From positions 1 through 64,000 of the forward strand of contig DEOB01000009.1 of NCBI GenBank assembly GCA_002359895.1: a DNA stretch of 64,000 bases, in the 5' to 3' direction. A model generated the notes under the pieces. It had not been told where the DNA came from. It made no database searches and saw only the letters and a list, made by a program, of their open reading frames with translations. Origin of the DNA: Stenotrophomonas sp. UBA2629 (GTDB taxonomy: Bacteria; Pseudomonadota; Gammaproteobacteria; Xanthomonadales; Xanthomonadaceae). The translations under genes were made by a program, and so were the position numbers. This document shows positions 47,940 to 56,677 of this stretch, piece after piece; within the stretch, counting starts at the first letter, position 1; every line of letters starts with the position of its first letter.

Positions 47940-47962
47940 ATCAGTTCACGAAAGCCGCACCT

Positions 47963-48391
47963 TCAACCACTGACCTGCGCGATCCAATCCTGCAGGTTGT
48001 AGTAATTGCTGACGCGGCTGAGCTTGCCGCCGCGCACATCAAAAAACGCACCACCGGGCAACACATAACGCTGGCCCTGGGCCGGCGGCAGTCCTTCATC
48101 GGTGCTGTGGTATTGACCATGCACCACGTACTCGGCCGCCACACGTTGGCCGTCATCGCTGGCCATCACCACCACGTCATGCAGCTGCTCGCGATAGCTG
48201 GCTTCCATGCGCTGCAGAAACACCGAAAAAACATCGCGACCGGTTTCGCGTACGCCTTGGTTCAGGTCATGCGCCACGTCATCGGACAGGCAGGCCAACA
48301 TGCCGGCCCAATCGCCTCGGTTGAAAGCCTCGTAGTAAGCGCGCACCAGCGCCACGGCCTGCTGGCGGGGACAATCAGCGTTGTTGTTCAT
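47963..48391 (-). CDS. SnoaL-like/NTF2-fold protein
   Basis: 142 residues. Pattern of SnoaL/ketosteroid-isomerase-like cone folds: ALVRAYYEAFNRGDWAGMLACLSDDVAHDLNQG, a middle strand RVAAEYVVHGQYHSTDEG and the end FFDVRGGKLSRVSNYYNLQDWI (each a fragment of a longer run). No catalytic assignment is possible. Stands between the biotin operon and the ydcF-like gene, 34 bases downstream of the latter and perhaps co-transcribed. Confidence 0.8.
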   Translation of the reverse strand: MNNNADCPRQQAVALVRAYYEAFNRGDWAGMLACLSDDVAHDLNQGVRETGRDVFSVFLQRMEASYREQLHDVVVMASDDGQRVAAEYVVHGQYHSTDEGLPPAQGQRYVLPGGAFFDVRGGKLSRVSNYYNLQDWIAQVSG

Positions 48392-48425
48392 GCGTTACCC
48401 GGATGGTGCGCGACGCTGTGGCGGC

Positions 48426-49031
48426 TCAAGCGCCTTTGACGAACAGATCGCGGTGGAAGAAATAGATTTCCTGCAGCAGGAAGCGCCAACTGGTGTGGAA
48501 GCTGCGGAAGCGCGTACTCGGCGTGGACGATGCCAGCGCATCAATCCCCAACTCCTTGGACAAGCGCAGCGCGCGTGCCATATGCAACGGGTCGCTGACC
48601 ACTATCACGCGATGCAGGTTGTTCCTGGCCATCACCTGCTTGGCCTCGACCAGGTTCTGTCGCGTGGTGCGTGATTTGGTTTCAATCAGGATGTCCGCTG
48701 ACGGCACTTTCTGCTTGAGCGCATAGCGCCGCGCCACCTGAGATTCGGAAAAACGCGCGCGCGAGCCACCAAAACCACCGGTAAAAATCAGCTTGGGCGC
48801 ATAGCCTTGGCGGTACAGGTCCAGCCCATGACGGATGCGTTCTTCAAACACCGGCGAAGGCTTGGCGTCGTAAGCCGCAGCGCCCAGCACGATGATCGCG
48901 TCGGCCGGCGCGGCCTGGTCGCGGTCGCCCACCCAGATGATCCATGCAGCCACGCCCAACAGCCACAACAACAACAGTGCGCCAAACCGCCACAGCCAAC
49001 CCATCAACCCGATCCTGCGACGCACGGTCAT
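48426..49031 (-). CDS. YdcF/SanA-like DUF218 membrane protein
   Basis: 201 residues with one N-terminal membrane segment (LLLLWLLGVAAWIIWVG) and a DUF218 domain: AIIVLGAAAYDAKPSPVFEERI, GGFGGSRARFSESQVARRYAL, ETKSRTTRQNLVEAK, VIVVSDPLHMARAL. Members such as SanA/ElyC act in envelope integrity. The start ATG overlaps the stop of the dehydratase gene (ATGA, 49028-49031). Confidence 0.88.
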   Translation of the reverse strand: MTVRRRIGLMGWLWRFGALLLLWLLGVAAWIIWVGDRDQAAPADAIIVLGAAAYDAKPSPVFEERIRHGLDLYRQGYAPKLIFTGGFGGSRARFSESQVARRYALKQKVPSADILIETKSRTTRQNLVEAKQVMARNNLHRVIVVSDPLHMARALRLSKELGIDALASSTPSTRFRSFHTSWRFLLQEIYFFHRDLFVKGA

Positions 49032-49990
49032 CCCTGCCCCCACGGCAAGGCATCCAGATCCACATTGCCGCCGGTCAACACCAGCCCGACATTGCGCCCG
49101 GCAAAACGCTCTGGCTGTGCCAATACCGCCGCCAAGGCGATGGCCGATGACGGCTCCACTACCTGTTTCATCACCTGCCAGATCAAACGCATCGCCGCCA
49201 CCGTATCGGCGTCATCGACGGTGATGACATGGGCATTGCCCTGCAACACCGCAAAATTAGGCCAGCCCAGCGCGCCGCGCAGACCATCGCAGACCGTATC
49301 GGGGACAAAATCCACTTGTCGCTCGCCGGCCGCCAGCGACCGCGCGGTATCGGCCGCGCCGTGCGGCTCGGCCAGTACCACCTCGCAATCGGGCAAAAGC
49401 TGACGCACGGCCAGCACCGTGCCTGAGGCCAGGCCCCCGCCGCCCACCGGCACAACCAGCACATCCAAGGTGGCCCCGGCCTGGCGCATCAACTCCAGCG
49501 CCGCCGTGCCTTGGCCGGCAATCACCCGCGCATCGGCATAGGGATGCACCAAGGTGGCACCGGTCTCCTGCTGCACACGTGCGCATTCCACCTCGCGGGC
49601 AAGCTGGGTTGGCGCACAGCGCCACAACGTGGCGCCATTTCGGACGATATTGCCCAGCTTGGCTGCCACAGCCCCCTCCGGCACCACCACATGGCAGGGA
49701 ATGCCGCGCGAACGTGCGGCCAGCGCCAATGCCGCGCCATGGTTGCCCGAGGAATGTGTGACCACGCCGTTGGCGGCCTGTTCGGCATCCAGCGACCACA
49801 CCGCGTTGCAGGCGCCCCGGAACTTGAACGCCCCACCGCGCTGAAGGTGTTCGGCCTTGAAATGCAGGCTGGCCCCGGCCATGGCATCCAACTCGCGCGA
49901 ACGCAGCACCGGAGTGACCGTTGCGTGTGCCGCGATGCGGGCTGCTGCCGCCAGTACCTCGGCAAACCCGGGCAGGGGGAGTTCATTCAT
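49028..49990 (-). CDS. PLP-dependent threonine/serine dehydratase-like enzyme
   Basis: 320 residues, fold-type II PLP enzyme. Lys in GGAFKFRGACNA (about residue 55), phosphate-cradle SSGNHGAALALAA and GGGGLASG, and VLTGGNVD at the C terminus. Similar to catabolic threonine ammonia-lyases, serine racemases and hydroxyaspartate dehydratases; the substrate cannot be fixed from sequence. It lacks the regulatory ACT domain of biosynthetic IlvA. First gene of a short operon with the DUF218 gene. Confidence 0.88.
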   Translation of the reverse strand: MNELPLPGFAEVLAAAARIAAHATVTPVLRSRELDAMAGASLHFKAEHLQRGGAFKFRGACNAVWSLDAEQAANGVVTHSSGNHGAALALAARSRGIPCHVVVPEGAVAAKLGNIVRNGATLWRCAPTQLAREVECARVQQETGATLVHPYADARVIAGQGTAALELMRQAGATLDVLVVPVGGGGLASGTVLAVRQLLPDCEVVLAEPHGAADTARSLAAGERQVDFVPDTVCDGLRGALGWPNFAVLQGNAHVITVDDADTVAAMRLIWQVMKQVVEPSSAIALAAVLAQPERFAGRNVGLVLTGGNVDLDALPWGQG

Positions 49991-50199
49991 GGTGAAAGGT
50001 TAGCCCAGGCTCGCCGGCTTGGGCCATCTTCATTGTCCATGCCACTGCCTTGGACTACCGCCATCCCAGCAGCGGCGGCATCATGGGCCATAGCCAGCCA
50101 TACCGGGCGCAGCGTGCATTCAGCTACGTACTTCCGGATTAAGGGCCAATTCAACGCGCCAGCCCGATGCTGGCGCCATACCCATTGGGGGGATTCACC

Positions 50200-50826
50200 A
50201 TGATCAAGCGCCTGATTGTTTCCGCCGGCCTGTTGATGGGCCTGTCCGGCTGCGCCACGTACGACTATGTCGGCGGCGGCAGCTCGGGCGGCTATTACCA
50301 CGGCTCACCGTCCACGCAGTACAACTATCCCTACGGCTATCCGTCCGGTTCGGGCTATTACGGCGGGTACGGTGGCTATGGCAGCGGCTATTACGGCTCC
50401 ACTGGCTACGGCTACCCGATCTATCGGCCGTACTACCGTCCGCTGCCGCCCAACTACGGCAACGGTCATCGGCCGGGCCATGGGCATGGGCACAACAACG
50501 GGCACCGTCCGCCGCGCCCTGGCAACGAAGGCGGCAGGCCGCCACGTCCGGGCCATGGTGACGGGCGCCCGCCGCGTCCCGGCAACGGCGATGGTCGTCC
50601 ACAGCGTCCACCACCGGCCCACAACAATGGCGGCAGCGGCAAGTCGCCGTGGCGTGACCTGAACAACCTGCAGCGTCCGCGCCCCCAGCCCCAAGCCAAC
50701 AGCCAGCCGATGCAGCGGCCCCAAGCCATGGCCGCCCCGCGCCCGGCCATTCAGCAACGCCCAATGCCTGCCCGACAGCCGTCACAAGTTCGCAGTAGCC
50801 AGCGGGTCAGGACACTTGAACGGTAA
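50200..50826 (+). CDS. Gly/Tyr- and Arg/Pro-rich repetitive lipoprotein
   Basis: 208 residues. Signal peptide with lipobox MGLSGC (lipidated Cys at residue 18). Residues 20-80 are Gly/Tyr/Ser-rich (GYGGYGSGYYGS-like), then a Gly/His region, then decapeptide-like repeats RPPRPGNEGG, RPPRPGHGDG, RPPRPGNGDG, RPQRPPPAHN, and a basic Gln/Pro tail. Mostly disordered, so presumably a surface or periplasmic linker. GGGGGGA-like Shine-Dalgarno just before the ATG. Function unknown. Confidence 0.8.
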   Translation: MIKRLIVSAGLLMGLSGCATYDYVGGGSSGGYYHGSPSTQYNYPYGYPSGSGYYGGYGGYGSGYYGSTGYGYPIYRPYYRPLPPNYGNGHRPGHGHGHNNGHRPPRPGNEGGRPPRPGHGDGRPPRPGNGDGRPQRPPPAHNNGGSGKSPWRDLNNLQRPRPQPQANSQPMQRPQAMAAPRPAIQQRPMPARQPSQVRSSQRVRTLER

Positions 50827-50989
50827 AGGGTTTGCATTTGGCGAAAATACAGGCATCCTTGGCCCCACGAGTGACCCGCTGCGTCGCAATCTGACCTAAC
50901 CGGCGTCACTCATCAGCTTCTATGTCGATGTCCGCCAGAACATCTGGATCCCCCCTGTTCCGGCCCTGTCGGACATCGGCGCCTAAAAC

Positions 50990-51021
50990 GACAAAGCCCC
51001 GGCCATGGCCGGGGCTTTGTC
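50990..51021. terminator. Perfect 15-base hairpin
   Basis: GACAAAGCCCCGGCC (50990-51004) and its exact complement (51007-51021) separated by AT, then TTTATC. A very strong hairpin about 165 bases after the lipoprotein gene, with A-rich bases before it as well. The stretch 50827-51317 has no gene; it holds this hairpin and presumably the mnmG promoter. Confidence 0.75.
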
Positions 51022-51317
51022 TTTATCTACCGTCAGAAAGCTGCCGCACCAGAAAGAATCAGGGCCGGTAGTCCCCCGACTACCGGCCCTCCTGCTCCCC
51101 CAACGTGCGCTTCAGTCGGCCCCTGTTCCAATTCCGACCATTTGCGCTCAAGTCGCATGCCACGCTGGGTGCAAAGTAATAACTGCAGGTTGCGTGCCAA
51201 CTTTAGGGCCAATCACGTGCCTGGCTGGCATTGGCAGTAAAATCGACAAACACGCCGTCACCGTGTGGGGCCATCCCGCCGACGGACTTCACACTTATCT
51301 TCGACCCCCACACGCCC

Positions 51318-53207
51318 ATGAGCGACACCTTTTACCGTTACGACGTCATCGTCATTGGCGGCGGCCACGCTGGCACCGAAGCCGCACTGGCAGCCGCACG
51401 CGGCGGTGCCCGCACCTTGCTGTTGACCCACAACGTCGAAACCATCGGCGCGATGAGCTGCAACCCGGCCATCGGTGGCATCGGCAAAGGGCACCTGGTG
51501 AAAGAGATCGACGCGCTCGGCGGGGCCATGGCGCATGCCGCTGACCGTGCCGGCATTCAATGGCGCACACTCAATGCGTCCAAAGGCCCGGCGGTGCGCG
51601 CCACCCGCTGCCAGGCCGACCGCAATCTGTACCGCATGGCGATACGCGGCATCGTCGAGTCGCAGCCCAACCTGACCGTGTTCCAGGCAGCAGTGGATGA
51701 CCTGGTGATTGAAGGCGACGCCGTGCGTGGCGCCATTACCCAGACCGGCCTGCGCTTTGAAGCACCGGCCGTGGTGCTGACCGCCGGCACCTTTCTGGCC
51801 GGCAAGATCCATATTGGCGAAACCCAATACACCGCTGGCCGCATGGGCGACCCGCCGGCTACCACGCTGGCCGCACGCCTGCGCGAGCGGCCATTCGTGA
51901 TCGACCGCCTGAAAACCGGCACGCCGCCGCGCATTGATGGCCGCTCGCTGGATTACAGCGTGATGGACGAACAACCCGGCGACGATCCAATGCCAGTGAT
52001 GTCCTACTTGGGCAGCCTCAGCGATCACCCGCAGCAGGTGAGCTGCTGGATCACCCATACCAGCGAGCGCACGCACGACATCATCCGTGGCGCGTTGCAC
52101 CGCTCGCCGTTGTACAGCGGCCAGATTGAAGGCATCGGCCCGCGTTACTGCCCGTCCATCGAGGACAAGGTGGTGCGCTTTGCCGAGAAAAACAGCCACC
52201 AGATTTTTGTCGAGCCCGAAGGGCTGGACGTAGTGGAAATCTACCCCAACGGCATTTCCACCTCGCTGCCGTTTGATGTGCAGCTGGAGCTGGTGCGCAG
52301 CATCCGTGGTTTTGAGAATGCGCATATCACCCGCCCCGGCTACGCCATCGAATACGACTTCTTTGATCCGCGCGGCTTGAAGAACACGCTGGAAACCCGT
52401 CAGGTCAACGGGCTGTTTTTCGCCGGGCAGATCAACGGCACCACCGGTTATGAAGAAGCCGGCGCGCAGGGCTTGTTGGCCGGCGTCAACGCGGCGCTGT
52501 TCGTGCAAGGCAAAGACGGCTGGTGCCCGCGTCGCGACGAAGCCTATATCGGCGTGCTGGTGGATGACCTGATCACCCACGGCACCAGTGAGCCGTACCG
52601 CATGTTCACCAGCCGCGCCGAGTACCGGTTGCAGCTGCGCGAGGACAATGCCGATGTGCGTCTGACGCCCACCGGCCGCGAGCTGGGCCTGGTCGATGAC
52701 CGCCGCTGGTCGGCGTTTGAAACCAAGCAGGCCGCTGTGGCCAATGAAAGCGCACGCCTGCGTGGTTTGTGGGCGACACCGGGCAATGCTTTGGGCCGCG
52801 AAGTGGCCGACGCCACCGGCGTGAGCGTGAGCCGCGAAACCAATGTGCTGGATCTGATCAAGCGACCCGAATTGAATTACGCCGCGTTGATGCAGGTGGC
52901 TTCACTTGGCCCGGGCGTGGACGATGCACGCGTGGCCGAACAGGTGGAAATCAGCGTCAAGTACGCCGGTTATCTGGACCGCCAGCGCGAGGAAATCGAG
53001 CGCCAGCAGCGACACGAAAGTACGCCTATTGCCGAGGGTTTTGATTTCGCTTCGGTGCATGGCCTGTCGACCGAAGCACTGCAGAAACTGGAACGCGTGC
53101 GGCCGCTGACCATTGGCCAGGCACAGCGTATTCCGGGGATGACGCCTGCGGCGATTTCGCTGCTGCTGGTGCATCTGGAACGCGCACGACGCGGCAAGGT
53201 GGCATAA
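51318..53207 (+). CDS. mnmG: tRNA uridine 5-carboxymethylaminomethyl modification enzyme MnmG
   Basis: FAD-dependent partner of MnmE that modifies wobble U34 of several tRNAs. 629 residues, starting MSDTFYRYDVIVIGGGHAG (FAD-binding). Further signatures: MSCNPAIGGIGKGHLV, GTPPRIDGRSLDYS with the GTP/catalytic Cys region, and INGTTGYEEAAAQG-like NGTTGYEEAGAQG. The C-terminal helical domain ends SVHGLSTEALQKLERVRP... normally. Upstream in-frame codons to 51231 are not conserved. Confidence 0.97.
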   Translation: MSDTFYRYDVIVIGGGHAGTEAALAAARGGARTLLLTHNVETIGAMSCNPAIGGIGKGHLVKEIDALGGAMAHAADRAGIQWRTLNASKGPAVRATRCQADRNLYRMAIRGIVESQPNLTVFQAAVDDLVIEGDAVRGAITQTGLRFEAPAVVLTAGTFLAGKIHIGETQYTAGRMGDPPATTLAARLRERPFVIDRLKTGTPPRIDGRSLDYSVMDEQPGDDPMPVMSYLGSLSDHPQQVSCWITHTSERTHDIIRGALHRSPLYSGQIEGIGPRYCPSIEDKVVRFAEKNSHQIFVEPEGLDVVEIYPNGISTSLPFDVQLELVRSIRGFENAHITRPGYAIEYDFFDPRGLKNTLETRQVNGLFFAGQINGTTGYEEAGAQGLLAGVNAALFVQGKDGWCPRRDEAYIGVLVDDLITHGTSEPYRMFTSRAEYRLQLREDNADVRLTPTGRELGLVDDRRWSAFETKQAAVANESARLRGLWATPGNALGREVADATGVSVSRETNVLDLIKRPELNYAALMQVASLGPGVDDARVAEQVEISVKYAGYLDRQREEIERQQRHESTPIAEGFDFASVHGLSTEALQKLERVRPLTIGQAQRIPGMTPAAISLLLVHLERARRGKVA

Positions 53208-53290
53208 GCCGCAATGCTGCGTGCTGCGCCGGGGCACCCGCCGCGCCGCGCTATCATTGCCCCGCCTCCGCTCACTGAAGAACCTCATCC

Positions 53291-53830
53291 ATGACCTCAC
53301 TGCGCCCGTTCCTGGATAAGATGCCCGTCGTTGGCGAGCGCGTTTACGTGGACCCGGCGAGTACGGTGATCGGCGATGTGGTGATTGGCGACGACGCTTC
53401 GATCTGGCCGGGCACGGTGATCCGTGGCGATGTGAACCATATCCGCATCGGCGCGCGTACCAACGTGCAGGACGGCACGGTCATCCACGTGAGCCATGAC
53501 AGCCCCTACAACAAGGGCGGCTACCCGACACTCATCGGCGAGGGCGTCACCGTCGGCCACGGCTGCATCATCCATGCCTGCACGATTGGCGATTACTGCC
53601 TGATCGGCATGGGCGCCTGCATCCTGGATGGCGCGGTGATTGAAGCCAACGCTTTCATCGCTGCCGGCGCGGTGGTGGGCCCCGGCAAAGTGGTACGCAG
53701 TGGCGAGCTGTGGGCCGGTAACCCGGCACGGCTGATGCGCCCGCTCAGCGATAAAGATAAGGAGGGCCTGCGTTATTCGGCCGACCACTACGTCAAGGTC
53801 AAAGACCAGTACCGTGGCATGCAGGGCTGA
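53291..53830 (+). CDS. Gamma-carbonic-anhydrase-like hexapeptide protein
   Basis: 179 residues with a left-handed beta-helix: repeated [IV]GDx motifs (VIGDVVIGDDASIWPG, RIGARTNVQDG, LIGEGVTVGHG). Metal-binding His candidates are in DGTVIHVSHDS and VGHGCIIHACTIGD. The C-terminal helix carries KDKEGLRYSADHYVK. Members such as YrdA bind zinc but often lack measurable carbonic anhydrase activity. Begins 83 bases after mnmG. Confidence 0.92.
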   Translation: MTSLRPFLDKMPVVGERVYVDPASTVIGDVVIGDDASIWPGTVIRGDVNHIRIGARTNVQDGTVIHVSHDSPYNKGGYPTLIGEGVTVGHGCIIHACTIGDYCLIGMGACILDGAVIEANAFIAAGAVVGPGKVVRSGELWAGNPARLMRPLSDKDKEGLRYSADHYVKVKDQYRGMQG

Positions 53831-53912
53831 GCGGGGCACGCAGTTGCCGAAGCAGCGATAAGGCGCGCACACTGCGCGCCCCGGGCGTGGGGACGCCCAT
53901 CATGGAGTTGAC

Positions 53913-54824
53913 ATGAAGTCGATGAAATCCAAGGCACTGAGCCTGTTGGCTGTTGCCGCGTTGTTGCTGTTGGTGCCATTTGTTGCCGTTGCCCAGGACG
54001 AAGAGGGCATGACGGCCGAACAGTTCGTGCAGTCACTGCATTTCCGCACCGGGCAGATTGATGTGCCCGAGGCCAAGGCGCACTTCAATCTGGAAAGCGG
54101 CGAGTTCCGTTACCTGGACAAGGCCGATGCGCGCCGCGTGCTGGAAGACATGTGGGGCAACCCGCCCGACGACAGCGTGCTGGGCCTGATCGTACCGCGC
54201 TCGCCGACGTTGACCGCCGATGACAGCTGGGCAGTGGTGGTCACCTATTCCGATGACGGTTATGTGTCCGACGCGGATGCGCACAAGATCGACTACGACG
54301 AACTGCTGGGCGACATGCAGAGCAGCATCCGCGATTCCAATCCGGAGCGCGAAAAGGCCGGCTACGGCACGCTCGACCTGATCGGCTGGGCAGTCCCGCC
54401 GCGCTATGACGCCTCCAGCAAGAAGCTGCACTGGGCGCGCGAGCTGGCCTTCAACGACACCCCCGCACACGTATTGAACTACGACATCCGTGTGCTGGGC
54501 CGGCAGGGCTACCTGAGCCTCAATGCGGTTTCCAGCATGTCCGAGGTGGGCATGGTGCGCGAAGGCATGGGCCGCCTGCTGCCACTCACCGAGTTCAACG
54601 AAGGCGCCCGCTATGCCGACCACAACCCCAGCACCGACAAGGTCGCCGCTTACGGCGTGGCCACGCTGATCGGCGGCGGGTTGGCGGCCAAGGCAGGCCT
54701 GTTCGCCAAGATCGGCCTGTTGCTGGCCAAGTTCTGGAAACTGCTGCTGATCGGCCTGCTGTTCCTGGGCGGTGGCATTGGCAAGTTGTTCAGCGGCAAG
54801 CGCAACAAGAACAACGCCCACTGA
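53913..54824 (+). CDS. DUF2167 membrane protein
   Basis: 303 residues. Signal peptide (cut after VAVAQ, about 28), a long periplasmic domain and two C-terminal hydrophobic segments, GVATLIGGGLAAKAGLF and LLLIGLLFLGGGIGKLF, with a basic tail. Conserved DUF2167 elements: ARRVLEDMWGNPPDD, LIVPRSPTLTADDSWAVV, YDELLGDMQ, GWAVPPRYDASSKKLHWARELAF (the last in part). Function unknown; an envelope stress role has been guessed for the family. A hairpin follows. Confidence 0.88.
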   Translation: MKSMKSKALSLLAVAALLLLVPFVAVAQDEEGMTAEQFVQSLHFRTGQIDVPEAKAHFNLESGEFRYLDKADARRVLEDMWGNPPDDSVLGLIVPRSPTLTADDSWAVVVTYSDDGYVSDADAHKIDYDELLGDMQSSIRDSNPEREKAGYGTLDLIGWAVPPRYDASSKKLHWARELAFNDTPAHVLNYDIRVLGRQGYLSLNAVSSMSEVGMVREGMGRLLPLTEFNEGARYADHNPSTDKVAAYGVATLIGGGLAAKAGLFAKIGLLLAKFWKLLLIGLLFLGGGIGKLFSGKRNKNNAH

Positions 54825-54838
54825 GCCGAACTGACTCG

Positions 54839-54864
54839 GCCCGCACGTGCTGCGGGCTGGGTTT
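54839..54864 (+). terminator. Intrinsic terminator after DUF2167 gene
   Basis: GCCCGCA-CGTGC-TGCGGGC (54839-54857) followed by TGGGTTTT. It separates this gene from the RDD-led operon. Confidence 0.65.
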
Positions 54865-54989
54865 TCGTGCTGTCGACAGTTAAAGTCTGTGTCCTGACAG
54901 GACGCAGCAGAGACCCGAATGCCCCAAGCATCCGTCCGGGCCGGACACCGGACTTTCCATCGCCGCATGCAAGCGCCGAGCGCATCGCG

Positions 54990-55685
54990 ATGAGTGCTGC
55001 AACGCCCATGCTGGACACCTACCTGGAAGTCATCACACCCGAAGGCGTGCCGCTGCAGTTGCCGGCCGCCGGGCCGGTGCCGCGCGCGTTGGCATGGTTG
55101 ATCGACCTGGTGATCCGCTTCGGCAGCCTGGCGGTGATGAGCCCGTTGTTGCTGATGCTCGGCGACATGGGCAAAGGCATCTACCTGGGGCTGATGTTCC
55201 TGGTGTTCTGGGTTTACCCCATCGTGCTGGAAGTGTGGCTCGGCCAGACCATCGGCAAGCGCGTACTGGGCCTGCGCGTGGTCGCCCGCGACGGCGCACC
55301 GTTGGGTTGGATGCCGGCCATCGTGCGCAACCTGTTGCGGACCGTGGATATCCTGCCCTTCGGCTACGCGCTCGGGCTGATCAGTTGCCTGTGCGATGCA
55401 CATGGTCGGCGCCTGGGGGATTTGGTGGCCGGTTCGCTGGTGGTGCACAGCCCCCCGCGCACCAGCGATGCACCCGCACGCACCGACACCGTATTGGCGC
55501 CGCCGTTGCCGCTGCAGCCCGGCGAGCAGATGGCGTTGATCGCCTTTGCCGAGCGCGCACCGGCGTTGTCAGCGGCGCGCCAACGCGAGTTGGCCAACCT
55601 GGTCACGCCGTTGAGCCAGGCCGATGGCCAGACCGGCGTGCTGCGCCTGTATGCGATCGCCAACTGGCTGCTTGGCCGACGATGA
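54990..55685 (+). CDS. RDD family membrane protein
   Basis: 231 residues from ATG 54990. The RDD motif is in PRALAWLIDLVIRFGSLAVM (Arg and Asp of the first span), with three or four membrane segments. GKRVLGLRVVARDG and the second Asp/Arg region LCDAHGRRLGDLVAGSLVV follow. About 80 further residues form a soluble C-terminal tail. First gene of a six-gene coupled operon; its stop overlaps the next ATG (ATGA at 55682-55685). Function unknown, transport or complex assembly inferred. Confidence 0.9.
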   Translation: MSAATPMLDTYLEVITPEGVPLQLPAAGPVPRALAWLIDLVIRFGSLAVMSPLLLMLGDMGKGIYLGLMFLVFWVYPIVLEVWLGQTIGKRVLGLRVVARDGAPLGWMPAIVRNLLRTVDILPFGYALGLISCLCDAHGRRLGDLVAGSLVVHSPPRTSDAPARTDTVLAPPLPLQPGEQMALIAFAERAPALSAARQRELANLVTPLSQADGQTGVLRLYAIANWLLGRR

Positions 55686-56677
55686 GACAGGAACAGTTCG
55701 TCACCCGCTATCAGCACGAATGGCAGCAGTTCGAGGACTGGCTGCAACGTCGTGGCGAGAAAGCACGCAAGGGCCCCAGCGCGCTCGATCCACAGCTGCC
55801 CGGCGATGAAACCATTCCGCAGCGTTACCGTCGCCTGTGCCAGCAACTGGCGCTGGCTCGTCGCCGTGGCTACAGCCCGCAACTGGTGGAGCGCCTGCAG
55901 CAGCTCATGCAGCGCGGGCACAACCTTCTGTACCGCACGCCCGCACCACGCTGGCAGCGCGCGGTGGAATTTCTGATTGCCGATTTCCCGCAGCTGGTAC
56001 GCAGCCAAGCCACTGCGATGTGGGTGGCGTGCGCGTTGTTCGCCGTGCCGCTGCTGGGCATCTTCGTGCTGCTGCAGTTCCAGCCGGAGTTGATCCACCT
56101 GCTGCTCGATCCACGCCAGGTCGCGCAGATGGAAAAAATGTACGACCCGGCCGCCGACCACCTGGGCCGCGACAGCGGCACCGACTGGGCGATGTTCGGC
56201 CACTACATCATGAACAACATCAGCATTGGCCTGCGCACCTTTGCCAGCGGACTGCTGGCGGGGATCGGCACGATCGTGGTGCTGCTGTTCAACGGCATCA
56301 CCATTGGCGCGGTGGCCGGGCACCTGCAGCACGCAGGCTTCGGTGAGCCGTTCTGGCGTTTTGTGGTGGGCCACGCACCGTTTGAGCTCACCGCCATCGT
56401 GATTGCCGGTGGCGCCGGCCTGCAGTTGGGCCTACGTGTGTTGGCACCGGGCCGCAGGCGGCGTATCGACGCGCTGGTGGAAGGCGGTGTCATCGGTGCA
56501 CGGCTGTGCCTGGGGGTGGCCTTCATGCTGCTGGTGGCCGCCTTCATCGAAGCGTTCTGGTCGTCCATCGCCTGGGTTCCGATGTGGGGCAAGCTCACCG
56601 CCTCCGGTGTGTTGTGGACGCTGGTGATCGTGTGGCTGTGGCGCGGTGGGCGCGGGGGAGCCGGCGATGCGCATTGA
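55682..56677 (+). CDS. SpoIIM-like membrane protein
   Basis: 331 residues. The soluble N-terminal part (about 115 residues, Arg/Gln-rich helices) is followed by 5-6 membrane segments with the SpoIIM/DUF95 signature: HYIMNNISIGLRTFASGLLAGIGT (in part) and VVGHAPFELTAIVIAGGAGLQLG (in part). In Bacillus SpoIIM drives septal cell-wall dissolution with SpoIID/P, but this non-sporulating context lacks those partners. Overlaps both neighbours: ATGA upstream and 11 bases downstream. Confidence 0.9.
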   Translation: MRQEQFVTRYQHEWQQFEDWLQRRGEKARKGPSALDPQLPGDETIPQRYRRLCQQLALARRRGYSPQLVERLQQLMQRGHNLLYRTPAPRWQRAVEFLIADFPQLVRSQATAMWVACALFAVPLLGIFVLLQFQPELIHLLLDPRQVAQMEKMYDPAADHLGRDSGTDWAMFGHYIMNNISIGLRTFASGLLAGIGTIVVLLFNGITIGAVAGHLQHAGFGEPFWRFVVGHAPFELTAIVIAGGAGLQLGLRVLAPGRRRRIDALVEGGVIGARLCLGVAFMLLVAAFIEAFWSSIAWVPMWGKLTASGVLWTLVIVWLWRGGRGGAGDAH

